Positions 24,619 through 35,899 of a stretch of DNA of 64,000 nucleotides are shown in pieces (the stretch's first letter is position 1; each line of letters opens with the position of its first letter). The notes below the pieces were generated by a model. It saw only the letters and a list, made by a program, of their open reading frames with translations, did no database searches and was not told the DNA's origin. A program made the position numbers and the translations under genes. The DNA is from Iris pallida (Eukaryota > Streptophyta > Magnoliopsida > Asparagales > Iridaceae): the NCBI GenBank assembly GCA_029216955.1, contig JANAVB010010791.1, positions 840,685-904,684 of the forward strand, given 5' to 3'.

Positions 24619-25640
24619 TGTAGGAACGAAGTCGTAAAGCAGAATACTCTAGAGGGGGGTGAATAGAGTAGGTAGCAGAATATTGCTAATTAAAAATTTG
24701 TTAGCAGTTAGATCACAAAAATAATATCAATAAACACAAAGTAATGACTGTAAAAGAAAAGACATCAGAAGGCAAACGCAAACACAGCGATTTATACTGG
24801 TTTTTCTCTTGTGAGGACTAGTCCAGTCGGAAGAACTCTAGCTTCAAGTTAAATCTACTATTGGAAAATCCTGCAATTTTTCATATGAAGTCCTTGCAAC
24901 TTCTACAAACACGAGCTTTGATTCGAAGAACTCGACCAACTTCAGTTTTGAAGAGTCTTTCTTCAATCAAGCCTCTGATTACAATTTCTCTGAAATCTTC
25001 TAGACCGTACCGTACCGACAAATTGACTAGAGAATTGTAACTGGCTTGGGATTTGAAAATGAAAGCTTTTTAGAAAACTCTTTGGAAGAAATATAAGCTT
25101 TAGAAGAGAAGAGATGAAAGTGAACGAGTGATTTTAAATGATCAGGATTCCTCTCTATTTATAGTTTTTCCAAAGGCAGAACTCTGGCAAAATTCGGACA
25201 GAACTCTATGTAACAATCCACAACTGAAGGGAGACCAAGTTCAAAAATCCGACGTTCACTAACCGAACTCTGGCCGAGTTCTGTCACGGTTGGTCAGGGA
25301 TATTTTAAGAAAATATTTTTGGGCTTTTTGAAATCCTTCAGAAGCTTTTGTAAATAAGAGATATTTTTCAAAACATAGGTCATTTTTGAAAATGATTTTG
25401 GATAGCCTATTTGCCAGTACGACTTGGTGTATAATGTATTCCTAGACTCAATAAAAGTAAAAACTATATTGTACAAAGAAATACAGTCTCGAGTGGCAAA
25501 CATAGCTTCGGTCTTGAACTGAGTAGATATCTAATCTTGATCAGTGTCCAAGTGTCCAAAATATCTGAGTAGCTCCGTATATCGAGACAGAGTTTGATCA
25601 ATTATTAAAATCAGGTTTGACCATGACCAATGGGCCAACA
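24619..25640 (-). repeat. Element C 3' LTR (1022 bp)
   Basis: In the element's sense it starts TGTTGGCCCATTGGTC at 25640 and ends CGTTCCTACA at 24619. It holds a TATAAATA box on the minus strand (25156-25163) and aactctggc/aattcgg words near 25185-25290. Confidence 0.92.
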
Positions 25641-25660
25641 ATCTCTCCCATTTTGATAAT
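25641..25660 (-). other. Polypurine tract of element C
   Basis: Minus strand AAAATGGGAGAG directly before the LTR start TTGTTGGCCC, a typical copia arrangement. From here to 26175 the sequence is AT-rich and apparently non-coding. Confidence 0.8.
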
Positions 25661-26175
25661 TGACAAACCTTGACCGATATAACATCTTTGGTCATTACCA
25701 AAACAAATTGTACCGATATAATGTACTAAAAAAATGTTTCTGTAGATTGTTCATATCCTGTATTCTTACAGATATTTCTCTTCTGTTGTCACTTAGCAAA
25801 ATAATTGCAAAAGAGAAAGCTCCCCCGCAATATATGTAGAAGTAACGATCAGTGAAGAAACACAAAATATAGATATATATAAAAAAATTATCACAGGTAT
25901 GGTATAAATGTCATAGATAGTAAAGAAATGTGATAAGCAGAAAATATATCACATGCAGTTTAAATGGAAGCATAATAAAAGATAATGCTAAACTAAATAA
26001 AAATATGCTGAAGAAAATATATAACATGTTCATCAGACAAAAGTAATAAAAGAAATCACAACCACATAACTAATAAGAGTACTGATACTAGCTTGAAATG
26101 TCGGATCATTTTCAAGTAAACAAAGACAATAACATCAGTCTCACTAGTATGACAACTAGACAAGAATGTCTAAAA

Positions 26176-27434
26176 TCATATATCATCCTTATCGTCATCA
26201 TCATCTGCAGTACCAGCATGTCTACCATGTCCGGATGAACCAGCTCCAGATGTGCCAGCTCCAGAGGTGTGTGGAGTAGCACCAGAACTATGGTACCAAT
26301 CATAAGCATTTCCTGGCTGGAATAGAGAATGGACCGCCTCATCCTCAATGCGGTAACCAGATACAATAGGGTCTCTAGGAAGAGAACTAGCAGAATGATC
26401 CGTCTGAGCAAATCGAAGATCAGCAAACGAGTAAGAAATAGCCTGGAACCGAGTTACGTCACGGAACTCAGGTTCCCGAAAAGTGTCAACAAAGAAAGTC
26501 TGCAAATCCGAGAGGTGCTGTTGGATACCCTCAAAAGTCATAGGGTAGGTTTGAGGAGGAACAGGTGCAATAGGAGCAGGTGCAGGAGGTGTAGGAGCAG
26601 TAGCAATGCTACGACGAGATAGCTTGAAAAACTTGGGTTCAGATTCCAGAGCGCAAGTGGGTAAGTCGATATCAAAATGCTGAAAGATGCGAGGGATAAG
26701 CATCACATAAAAGAGATTGCGGTCTCTTTCGCGACATCTTCCCATCATCTTGATGATAGTCTTAAGGGCAGAAAAAGGAATCCCCTTAAGAATGTGATAG
26801 AGGGCAGGGAGGTCTAGTGTAGTGACATCATCTTTTGAGGTGGATTTCAGAAGAATAGTAGAGTAGATGATGCGATGTAACTCGTAGTTAAACAAGTTCA
26901 AGTTATTGGCCTTGAACTTTCCAGGATGAGCACGTGCTGGCGCACAAAGCTCATTCTTGAAACTAACAAGAGTCATGCCCTCGGGAAAGTCGAAGTCGGT
27001 AATATCATCGAGCGGGGCACCTTCGTTTGGAATACCAAGGATTTTCGCTAGCAATACATCATCGAACTCGATATTGATCCCGCCAACACGAGTTCTTGCG
27101 GTAAAAGTGTCTAACACGAAGTTACAATAGAATAGTCTAAGGAAATTAGTAGCTATAGAGAATTCTTGGGTAACGAGACGGTGTAATCCTAATGCCTCAA
27201 ACAAAGGACGATGATCTGGAAATACAGTCTATTTGATCGGAGCGCTTGTGCATATTGTACGCATAGCAAAGTCAGCATACCATAGCAAAGCTTGGTCATA
27301 AGTTTTGAAGTAATGACACGCCGTCACCCGATTGGACCGAGGAAAAGAGTGAATCCATGTTCGGATCGGAAGATGATGCCTCTGTACTGGCATTAGTCTT
27401 CTTTCTCTTAAAAGGATTGAATCCCTTAGGCATT
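26176..27434 (-). pseudogene. Extra ORF of element C after RNase H (plant transposon-type protein)
   Basis: A sense-oriented ORF downstream of pol. It starts MPKGFNPFKRKK at about 27434, loses frame near 27330, has TAG near 27232, and is then open for 342 codons to 26176. The middle resembles a domain often annotated as putative plant transposon protein (SIATNFLRLFYCNFV, ILGIPNEGAPLDD, LNLFNYELHRIIYSTILL, RDRNLFYVMLIPRIFQHF). It ends in a Gly/Ser/His stretch and an acidic tail (TADDDDDKDDI). No transmembrane segment is evident, so an env-like role is not supported; function unknown. The long open frame stands out against the decayed pol. Confidence 0.7.
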
Positions 27435-28064
27435 CTTTTCCAAAACTAGTTAACCCTAAGAATTTGAAAATGGAGGAAAGAAGGAGTTATACCTTCCGAG
27501 AATCAAGTATGTTGTAGAGGACGCGATTCTCCGTACGAATCCAAATTTTGGATGGATCGCTCCACGTAGATTAGAAGAAAATGAGTGGAGAAAAGCTAGG
27601 GTTTGGGGGGACCTTCGGCTGCTACTGCTGCTGTGATGATATAATTTGGAAGAGATGAAGAGGAGAGGGCTTCGAGTTCTGACTTAAAAACTTACAGCAC
27701 CAACAGAACTTTGGCCGAATTCGGACCGAACTCCGGCCGAATTCGCCTAGGGTTCTCCTGGCTTTTTAAAATAAAATTTTGTGGGCCACATCCTTTTTAT
27801 CAACTCATTTCAAATATTTAATTCAAAGATTAGTAATTTTAAACTTCAAATAATATAATTAATATTATTTTATAAGTTAACTTTTGTTACTCAGCGTGTG
27901 CTTCAGATTAGCTGTAGGAGTACTGTCCCAACTAACGGGAGTTCACCGGGGAACAATTAAGTACCGCTTCGCTTTGACCGTAGTCGTGGTGACAGACAGA
28001 CTCTTTGTAGGCTTGTCTCAAAAACAGTTATTGAGTATTGAATAAATTAATTAATAAAACAAAA
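27435..28064 (-). other. Spacer between RNase H and the extra ORF of element C
   Basis: Non-coding. Near 27690-27750 it carries aactttggc/gaattcgg/aactccggc words like those in the LTRs of element C. On the minus strand, closer to the ORF, it has a pyrimidine-rich stretch with aaccctagcttttctcc, like a plant 5' leader. The ORF may have its own promoter, but no convincing TATA box was found. Confidence 0.4.
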
Positions 28065-29560
28065 TTAATTAATATTATTGATATCTAAAATTTTTAATTC
28101 TCGACGTAAATAATTGAAACGATCTTCCTCTAGAGGTTTTGTGAAAATGTCAGCCAATTGATTCTGTGTGCCTATGTATACAAGGTCTATATCTCCATTT
28201 TGTTGATGATCTCTAAGAAAATGATGTCGAATCTCGATATGCTTAGTACGAGAATGACATACTGGATTCTTAGTCAAATTAATAGAACTAGTGTTATCAC
28301 AGAAAATGGGTATGTGTGTGAAATGTAATCCAAAGTCTTCTAATGTTTGCTTCATCCATAAAATTTGTGCACAACAACGTCCTGCGGCGATATACTCAGC
28401 CTCAGTTGTTGATAATGCGACAGAATTTTGCTTCTTGTTAAACCAAGAGACTAAGGCTTTTCCTAAAAAATGACATGTACCGCTGGTACTTTTTCTATCC
28501 ACTTTGCATCCGGCAAAATCAGCATCAGAATAACCGATTAGGTCAAATGTCGTGGTTTTAGGATACCATAAGCTGACAGAAGAAGTGCCTTTAAGGTATC
28601 GAAAGATATGCTTAACTGTACACATATGTGATTCCTTAGGATAGGCTTAAAAATGTGCACACAAGCAAATACTAAACATAATATCTGGTCGACTAGCAGT
28701 TAAGTATAGTAAGCTATCGATCATACCTCGATACTTACGTATGTCGACGGGTTTGCCTTGTTCATTAATATCAAGCTTGGTTGAAGTCACCATTGGATGA
28801 TAAGAGGTTTTACTGTTTCCAGGTCGAACATCTTTAATAAATATTTTGTGTACTTTGCTTGATTTATGAACGTCCCATTATTGTTTTTTTGATTTGCAGT
28901 CCGAGAAAGAATTTTAGCTCTCCCATCATGCTCATCTCAAACTCATTCTGCATACGCTTTGAAAATTCTTGACAAAGAGATTCATCAGTGGATCCAAAAA
29001 TAATATCATCTACATAGATTTGAATCAAAAGAAGATTGTTTTTCAAATATTTTATAAACAGTATAGTGTCAACCTTTTCCTTTGAAAAACCGTTGTCAAG
29101 TAGGAAAGAGCTTGGACGATCGTACCAAGCACGAGGGGCTTGTTTCAAACCGTATAAGGCTTTCTTCAACTTGAAAACATAATCAGGATTTTTGAAATCA
29201 GTAAAACCGGGAGGTTGAGCTACATAAACTTCTTCTTTTATAAAACTATTCAAAAATGTGCTTTTAACAACCATTTGAAATAATTTAAAATTATGAAAAC
29301 ATGCAAATGCACATAACATGCGAATGGATTCTAATCTCGCAACTGGGGCATAAGTCTCATCGTAGTCGATACCTTCTTCTTGATTGTATCCTTGAGCTAC
29401 GAGTCGAACCTTATTACAAGTCACTAAACCATTCTCGTTCAGTTTGTTTCGGAATACCCAACGACTGCCAATGACCGGATGATCAATGGGCTTGGAAACA
29501 AGTTACCAAACTTGATTCCGTTCGAATTAGTTTAATTCCTTTTGCATAGCATCTAACCAA
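28065..29560 (-). pseudogene. Copia reverse transcriptase and RNase H of element C
   Basis: RT (about 29424-28870, minus) shows RLVAQGYNQEEGIDY, ETYAPVARLESIRML, ALYGLKQAPRAWY and catalytic YVDDIIFGST. The upstream block reads QMVVKSTFLN where copia RTs have DVKSAFLNG, so that catalytic Asp is lost. RNase H (28625-28065) shows YSDADFAGCKVDRKSTSG, LSTTEAEYIA, CDNTSSI and the LADIFTKPL end motif in an uninterrupted frame of 186 codons. The frame is broken between the two blocks (28626-28863). Confidence 0.92.
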
Positions 29561-30770
29561 ATATTATCACTACATGCTTCTTCAATGTTTTTGGGTTCAA
29601 GCTTTGAAATAAAAGCAACACAAAATGCTATATCTTTATTAGAGGAACGAGTACTTTCACCCTTGGTAATCTCACCAATTACCAAGTCCTTTGGATGATC
29701 TGCCAAGAATCTTATCTCTTTTGGCATATCCTCAGGATTGCTGGTTCCGGCTTCTTTAATTGAAGACTCAGCTAGTGCTTTGTGTGACGGTTCTGCATCT
29801 TTGTGGGAAGGTTTTGCAGTAGCTGTACTTGGTGTACTCACGTCTTCATTATCATCATCGTCTAAATGTTGATTTAGTTCATCAAACTTGACATTAATTA
29901 ATTCTTCGATGATCATGGTTCTCTTATTGAAGACTCTGTACCCTTTGCTCTTTGCCGCGTAACCTAAAAAAGATACCTTCATCGGCCTTTTTAACAAATT
30001 TACTCAGGTTGTCTTTAGTATTAAGAATAAAGCATTTACAACCAAATATCTTGAAGTATGAAACAGTGGGTGTTCTATCAAACCATAACTCATAGGGAGT
30101 CTTCTTCGATATAGGTCAAATCAGAACCATATTGAGAATATAGCACGCTATATTGACAGCTTCAGCCCAAAAGTATTGTGGTAGACTAAACCGATATAAC
30201 ATTACTCTAGCCATTTCAGATAGAGTCATGTTCTTACGTTCCACAACTCCATTTTGTTGTGGAGTCCTAGGACATGAAAACTCATACAAATAATTATGTG
30301 TGTCACATAATTGCTTGAACTCTGTATTCTCAAATTTGCCGCCATGATCATTACGAATGCAAGTAATCATGAAACCTTTTTCATTATGTACTTTCTTGCA
30401 AAAGGTGACGAATTCTGACAAAGCATCGTTCTTGCGTGCAAGAAAATATACCCATGTGTATCTAGAAAAATCATTTACAATAACAAATGCATATAACTTA
30501 CCACCTAGACTACCAATTCTACTAGGTCCAAATAAATCCATATACAACAATTGTAGAGGTCTAGTGGTACTTACAGCATTCCTGGACTTAAAGGCGGATC
30601 GGGTAGCTTTGTTCTTTTTACATTCGCTACATACCGTATCCTTCTTGAAAGATATGTCCGATAAGTCGCGTACCAACTTCTTTGTGGATAGTTTTGAAAT
30701 TGTGTCCATATTTGCATGACCGAGTCTCATATGCCATAGTTGACTCTCAATGCTCTTGGCCATCAAGCAT
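29561..30770 (-). pseudogene. Copia integrase of element C
   Basis: Minus-strand frame from 30766 has the GAG-pre-integrase zinc motif (LWHMRLGHANMDTIS, then CSECKKNKATRS), first catalytic Asp in LLYMDLFGPSRIG, second Asp in IRNDHGGKFEN and the Glu in NGVVERKN. A degenerate Ser/Thr-rich C-terminal region follows at 29997-29527 (SFLGYAAKSKGYRVFN is the usual copia motif after the core). Confidence 0.92.
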
Positions 30771-31070
30771 CTACCTGCTTTGTTAGCATCTTCTAACTGA
30801 TATAAAACATATATGTTGTCTTCCCAATGTCACCGATACCGATTATGTACCCTCTTAAATTATTACCGAAGGAGACGTATCCTTCTTTATTCTTTTTCGA
30901 CATTGTTGCGAATAATGATGCATCACCGGTCATGTGTCGTGAGCAACCGTTGTCGAGGATCTATTTGCTTCTAGCATGTGAAGGGCGTTCCATCTACAAA
31001 ATAGTTTACAAATGAAACTCTTGGTACCCATTTTTTGTAGGGTCCTGACATGTTAGTCTTTGGTATCCAT
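30771..31070 (-). pseudogene. Copia aspartic protease of element C
   Basis: Between gag and integrase, the minus strand reads ILDNGCSRHMTGD near 30960-30925, the copia protease active site with DNG in place of the usual DSG. A TAG stands where related elements have Trp just before it. Upstream is the conserved AWIPKTN linker near 31070-31050. Confidence 0.8.
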
Positions 31071-32828
31071 GCTTAAACATTTAAATCTACTAACTTTTTG
31101 ATTCTACATACAGAGGATATATGACCAATGAGGCCACAATAATAACATTTTACATGTTGAGTATTGAAAGTAGTGTGAGGTGCATGATTGGTAGGTTTTG
31201 GTTTTCTAGTATAGAAAAATGTATGCCTATTAGTCTGCTTGGGCATTGGTTTGGTATGGTTTGGTATGACAGTGTTTGGTTTGGGTGTGTTCCGATGATT
31301 CGGTAATTGACACATGTTAGAATAGGAAGTAGCAACTTCAGGCCGTTTTTCTAAACTAATTTCCAACATTTTGGAGGTGTCATATAATCTAGTATAGTCA
31401 GATGTATGTGTTTCCATTCTTACTTGTGCACACTGGAGATTCTTTCTTTTCTTAGATAGGTCTTCCTTTAGCTGGATGATAGTTAAGTCTTTTTTTCGGA
31501 TAACTTGATAGTCTCGTGTAACAACAGCTTAATAGAAGAAAGCTCACCAGACTCAATAGAAGAAACATTATTTCTAACATCAGCTAGTTGGTCGGTAAGT
31601 CTTCCTATCTTACCTTTGTACTCTTTAAGTACCTTCTTATATGTTACATATTTACTATGCAGTTTCCTGTAGTCATTTAACAGGTCACTGAAAGCCTCTC
31701 CTAGTTGCTCAAAGGTGAAATCATCATAAGGATCAAACAGAGGATTAGTGGTTACCTGATCGCAAGCCATCAAGCATACATTTGCAGCATCGTTCGATTG
31801 TTCGTCTTCTGAGTCGCTGGCTTCGCTCTCATGCCATATGCTTGTATTGGCGTACTTCCTTAATGTAGATCTCTTCAGGTAGCCTTTGTCATATTTGCTG
31901 CTTTTTTTGTTGATGATGATGTTGTTGGATAATCTTTCTTCATATGTCCTTTCTTCTTACATCTGTAGTAAATAGGATCTTCCTCGTTGTTGTTGTTGTT
32001 GCTGTCATTTGTTCTTATATTGAATCTCATGAACTTCTTGAATTTTCTTACCAGAAGAGCTTGATCTTTAGAGTCAGAGTTGCTGTCGTCAGAATCATCT
32101 TCGACAGTTCTTCTATGTTTAGCCTTGAAAGCGATCGACTTCTCTGACTTCTTCTTTGGTGTAGAATCTTCAAAGTCTTGAAGTTCCAACTCGTGAGTGA
32201 GTAGCTTACCCATGAGTGTTTTCAGAGACATTGTTGAGAGGTCGTTTCTTCCAATGATTGTTGTAGCCTTTGGAATCCAGTTCTTTGTGAGAGCTCATAG
32301 AAGTTTGTGAATCTTCTCATGGTTACTGTATTCCTTGCCTAATAAAGACAAAGGATTTACAATATCCAAGAATCTCGTAAACATCTTAGTGACGGATTCA
32401 TTTGGCTTCATCTTGAACGCCTCGTACTCTTGAGTAAGTCTGCTGATCTTTGACTCCTTGACTTGTGTTTCTCCTTTGTGGGTTACTTTGAGAAGTTTCC
32501 ACACTTTATTTGATGTTGTGCAAGTTGACACCCTGTTAAACTTAGTTCTGTCTAAAGCATAAAATAAAGCGTTAATAGCACGTGCGTCAAGACTGACCTT
32601 TTTCTTTTCATCCTCAATATATTTATCGTGGGGTTTATCAACTAAAACTCCCTCAACGGTAATACAAGAAGGCTTTTTATAGCCATCAATAACTATAGAC
32701 CATAAGTCAAAATTAAAAGATTTTAAGAAGAAACTCATCCGTGTTTTCTAATAAGTGTAGTTTGTGCCGTCAAACAGTGGAGGTCTGTTTGTGGCTTGGC
32801 CTTCACTTGTGAATTTCATAGTTGCCAT
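31071..32828 (-). pseudogene. Copia gag of element C
   Basis: Start chosen at MATMKFTSEGQATNRPP (32828), 67 nt downstream of the primer-binding site; a TAG replaces the Trp expected before KTRM. The capsid-like part (32738-32295) is a UBN2-type gag (WSIVIDGYKKP, ALDRTKFNRV, LTQEYEAFKM). A first knuckle near 31960 has lost both outer Cys (YYRCKKKGHMKKDY). A coiled-coil-like segment (LNDYRKLHSKYVTYKKVLKEY) lies at 31773-31483 and an intact second knuckle, CYYCGLIGHISSVC, near 31130-31090. The Cys to Tyr and Trp to stop changes fit C-to-T decay. Confidence 0.85.
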
Positions 32829-32894
32829 GTGTAATGCTGTAATCTATATAGTAATTAAATATAAGTGCAGTTTTAACTTGCTTTACCGGTATAA

Positions 32895-32909
32895 CCTGCT
32901 CTGATACCA
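32895..32909 (-). other. Primer-binding site of element C (initiator tRNA-Met)
   Basis: Minus strand TGGTATCAGAGCAGG, two bases inside the LTR end; the standard plant initiator-Met primer site. Confidence 0.93.
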
Positions 32910-32911
32910 AT

Positions 32912-33184
32912 TATAGGAACGAAGTCGTAAAGCAGAATACTCTAAGGGGGATGAATAGAGTAGGCAGCGAAATATTGCTAATTAAAAACTTGTTAGCAGT
33001 TAGATCACATAAATAATATCAATAAACATAAAGTAATAACTGAAAAAGAAAAGAGATCAGAAGGCAAACACAAACACAGCGATTTATATTAGTTTTCCTC
33101 TTGTGAGGACTAGTCCAGTCGGAAGGACTCTAGCTTCCAGTTGAATCCACTATTGGAAAATCCCGCAAGTTTTCATACGAAGTC
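32912..33184 (-). repeat. Element C 5' LTR remnant (273 bp, U3 and TATA box missing)
   Basis: Matches the first 270 bases of 24619-25640 and 34451-35515 and stops at gaagtc (33184). The terminal CA has decayed to TA. The lost part includes the promoter, so this copy cannot be transcribed from its 5' LTR. Confidence 0.9.
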
Positions 33185-33207
33185 CCATAATTCTGTCCCG
33201 GGCCCTA
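33185..33207. other. Scrambled junction between LTR remnant and duplicated gag
   Basis: This piece resembles a gag segment that lies further into the copy (compare 23473-23493 in copy 1 and the matching site near 33290). After it come about 20 bases resembling LTR sequence (aatcagaaggaaaacgcaaa), then ordered gag homology. Such filler is typical of end-joining with template switching. Confidence 0.6.
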
Positions 33208-34450
33208 ATCAGAAGGAAAACGCAAACCATACCTGCTATGACCTCTGCCTATGTCTCTATATCCTCAATGGAAAGCCAGAATGCCTACCCACAATTATGT
33301 CTCGGGCCCTGAGCTCTGGCCTTGTTGTACTGTACGTCTTGAGGAGGTAATGGTGGGCGAGGGGCGCCTATTGTAGGCCGTGGTGCTGGAAGTGATGGGG
33401 CCATAGGCCTCAAGGCCTGATGTGCATGTACTATGCCTGCTGCTCGGGAAAATCTCTGGCCATGTGCTGTCCTGACCCACATCTCATACATAATCCCAGG
33501 CAAAGTCAACAGTCATTCCTGATGTAGCCTAGCTTTCCACAAAAGTTGTAAGTGGGCTTCTGATAGGGTGTAGTCCTCTGTTGGTACTGTCCTATGGGCC
33601 TCCTGATAGGTCCTTCCTGTGTAGCTCGGGCTGGTATAACTGGTGGTGTATGGCATCTCGATGTCTGCTGCTGCTCCTTGCGAAGAAGCTCCTGAGCACG
33701 AGCTTCTTCCAAGACAGCTGAATGGGAGACTCGAGACTGGGTAGTCATATAAGACTTGAGCTCTGGTGCAAGCCCCTGATGGAATCTCCTTGCCTTCTCT
33801 AACTCTATCGGGATCAGTCCCACACCAAATCTACTCCGGTGATTGAATTCCGAGTCATACTCATCAACTATCATATTTTCTTGCTTCAGATGAAGGAATT
33901 GGTCCTATAGACCGTCTCGAACATGGATGGGGAAGAATCTCTCATAAAATTGATCGTAGAACTCTTTTCAAGTGATCCCAGTACCTAGTCGCCTTTTTTC
34001 TGCTTTTTACTAGTGGTGGGCATTATCCTCCGATAGTAGGTCTACCGCTGTCATCCAATCTTGAGCTGGCAACTGGAAAGCCTTCAGTATCTTCTCTGTG
34101 CTAATAAGCCATTGTGACACCTCTAATGGCTTTTCCGTTCCTTTGAAGGGCTTGGGGTTCATGTATATAAAGCTTTTGATAGAGCCTTCATAAGGATGCA
34201 GAGTCGGTGCTGGTGCTGGTACCGGTGCCGGAGGTGGAGGTGGAGGTCTAGCCAATGCTGTCATCATAGTCTATCTCATCAGCTCAATTTGCTGCCACTG
34301 AGCCTGCATCATGGCATACATGAACTGGAAAGTCGGGTTCCCATCAGTCGGTGGTGGAGGCATCTGAGGTCCCGACTATGGTGGAAACTGTTGAGGAAAT
34401 GGTGGTGGTGGAGGGGGTACATTCCCTCCTAGTGGCACAGTCGTAGTCTG
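33208..34450 (-). pseudogene. Element H gag, copy 2 (duplicated segment)
   Basis: Second, diverged copy of 23404-24618. The minus frame at 33874-33506 holds a retrotransposon gag segment (EYDSEFNHRSRFG, ARRFHQGLAPELKSYM, VLEEARAQELLRKEQQQ) ending in knuckle NFCGKLGYIRNDC, which lacks the first Cys (Tyr). At 34267-34010 the Pro-rich stretch and FIYMNPKPFKGTEKPLEV are in one frame. It ends in gtctg (34446-34450), the same junction as copy 1. Confidence 0.87.
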
Positions 34451-35515
34451 TGTAGGAACGAAGTCGTAAAGCAGAATACTCTAGAGGGGGGATGAATAGT
34501 ATAGGCAGTAAAATTTTGCTAATAAAAACTTGTTAGCAGTTAAATCACAGAAATAATATCAATAAACATAAAGTAATAACTGTAAAAAAAAAGAGATCAG
34601 AAGGCAAACACAAACACAATGATTTATACTGGTTTCCTTCTTGTGAGGACTACTCCAGTCGGTAGAACTCTAGCTTCCAATTGAATCCACTATTGGAAAA
34701 TCCTGCAAGTTTTCATACGAAGTCCTTGCAACTTCTACAGACGCGAGCTTTGATACGAAGAACTCGACCAACTTCAGTTTTGAAGAGTCTTTCTTCAATT
34801 AAGCCTCTGATTATAATTTCTCTAAAATCTTCTAGACTGCACCTTACCGACAAATTGACTAGAAAATTGTAACTGGCTTGAGATTTGAAAATAAAAGCTT
34901 TTTAGAAAACTCTTTGGAAGAAATGTAAGCTTTAGAAGAGAAGAGATGAAAATGAATGAGTGATTTTAAATGATCAGAATTCCTCTCTATTTATAGTTTT
35001 TCTAAAGGCAGAACTCTGGCAGAATTCGGGCAGAATTCGGACAGAACTCTATGTAACAATCCGCAACTGAAGGGAGACCAAGTTCAAAAATCCAATGTTC
35101 ACATAACGTTCACTAACCGAACTCTGGCCTAACTCTGGCCAAACTTTGGCCGATTCTGTCAGGGTTGGTCAGGGATATTTTAAGAAAATATTTTTGGGCT
35201 TTTTGAAATCCTTCAGAAGCTTTTGTCAATAAGAGATGTTTTTCAAAACAAAGGTCATTTTTTAAAACGATTTTGGATAGCCTATTTTCCATTATGACTT
35301 GGTGTACAATGTATTCCTAGACTCAATAAAAGTAAAAATTACATTACATAAAGAAATATAGTCTCGAGTGGCAAACGTAGCTTCGGTCTTGAACTGAGTA
35401 GATATCCAATCTTGATCAGTGTCCAAGTATCCAAAATATTTTAGTAGCTCCATATATCGAGACAAAGTTTGATCAATTATTAAAATCAGGTTTGACCATG
35501 ACCAATGGGCCAACA
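34451..35515 (-). repeat. Separate LTR of the element C family (1065 bp)
   Basis: Complete LTR with the termini of 24619-25640, flanked by gtctg on both sides (34446-34450 and 35516-35520), so on its own it looks like a solo LTR. It has a TATAAATA box (minus, 34988-34995) and extra copies of the aattcgggcag/aattcggacag motif near 35020-35045. Because its left junction is identical to that of element C, it probably derives from the same insertion. Confidence 0.9.
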
Positions 35516-35700
35516 GTCTGCCCAACCTGGCTGACTGAGGGTGCTTGTGTCTCCTGATGCACCGTCGACGGGGTCGAGGTAGGCTATGACTGTCCTGGCT
35601 GATATGGTGTGACCGGAGTCATCAGAGAATTATGTCCTTCCATAGTAGCCGTTTCACTAGATGTGAGGGCCAAGGCAGTACGTCCACTTCTCAAATGCAT
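35516..35700 (-). pseudogene. Element H gag N-terminus
   Basis: Begins MHLRSGRTALALTSS at 35700 on the minus strand and runs 61 codons to the target site gtctg, with one TAG near 35578 at a likely Gln codon. It is the start of the gag continued in copies 1 and 2. From 35701 to 35881 is untranslated leader with nothing recognised. Confidence 0.75.
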
Positions 35701-35881
35701 ACTGTTGGCACGAAGAAGAACATGATGATATTAGGAAAAGTTATATATGAGGTAAATCAAATAATCAAAGGAATTTAAAAAGATTGGAAGTCAAGGGAAG
35801 TAGTAGTTCTGGATGAGATATTATTCCTATTCCTATATGCAGGCTTGTTGGGTACAGTCATGTAATCTAATAATATTTACT

Positions 35882-35899
35882 GACCTGTATGGGCCACTA
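35882..35899 (-). other. Primer-binding site of element H, tRNA-Ile type (decayed)
   Basis: Minus strand TAGTGGCCCATACAGGTC, 8 nt inside the LTR end at 35908. It differs at three positions from the element A site, which matches plant tRNA-Ile(AAU) as recalled; two of the three are G-to-A. Confidence 0.65.

Larger units (their letters stand above)
24619..33184 (-). mobile_element. Element C: Ty1/copia retrotransposon with an extra 3' ORF, 5' LTR truncated
   Basis: Minus-strand copia element: 5' LTR remnant (32912-33184), initiator-Met primer site, gag, protease, integrase, RT, RNase H, then a further ORF of about 420 codons before the polypurine tract and 3' LTR (24619-25640). The order protease-integrase-RT is diagnostic of Ty1/copia; an extra ORF after pol recalls the SIRE/Maximus lineage. 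The left LTR is preceded by gtctg (24614-24618); the matching gtctg is at 35516-35520, after a separate LTR copy, so the locus was rearranged after insertion. Confidence 0.88.

Noticed and set aside
26176..27204. Host nuclear gene
   Set aside because: It lies between RNase H and the polypurine tract of element C, in the element's sense, so it belongs to the retrotransposon.
32895..32909. tRNA gene at the tRNA-complementary motifs (also 9981, 16680, 37041, 59964)
   Set aside because: Only 15-19 bases complementary to a tRNA 3' end, each next to an LTR end; no tRNA body.
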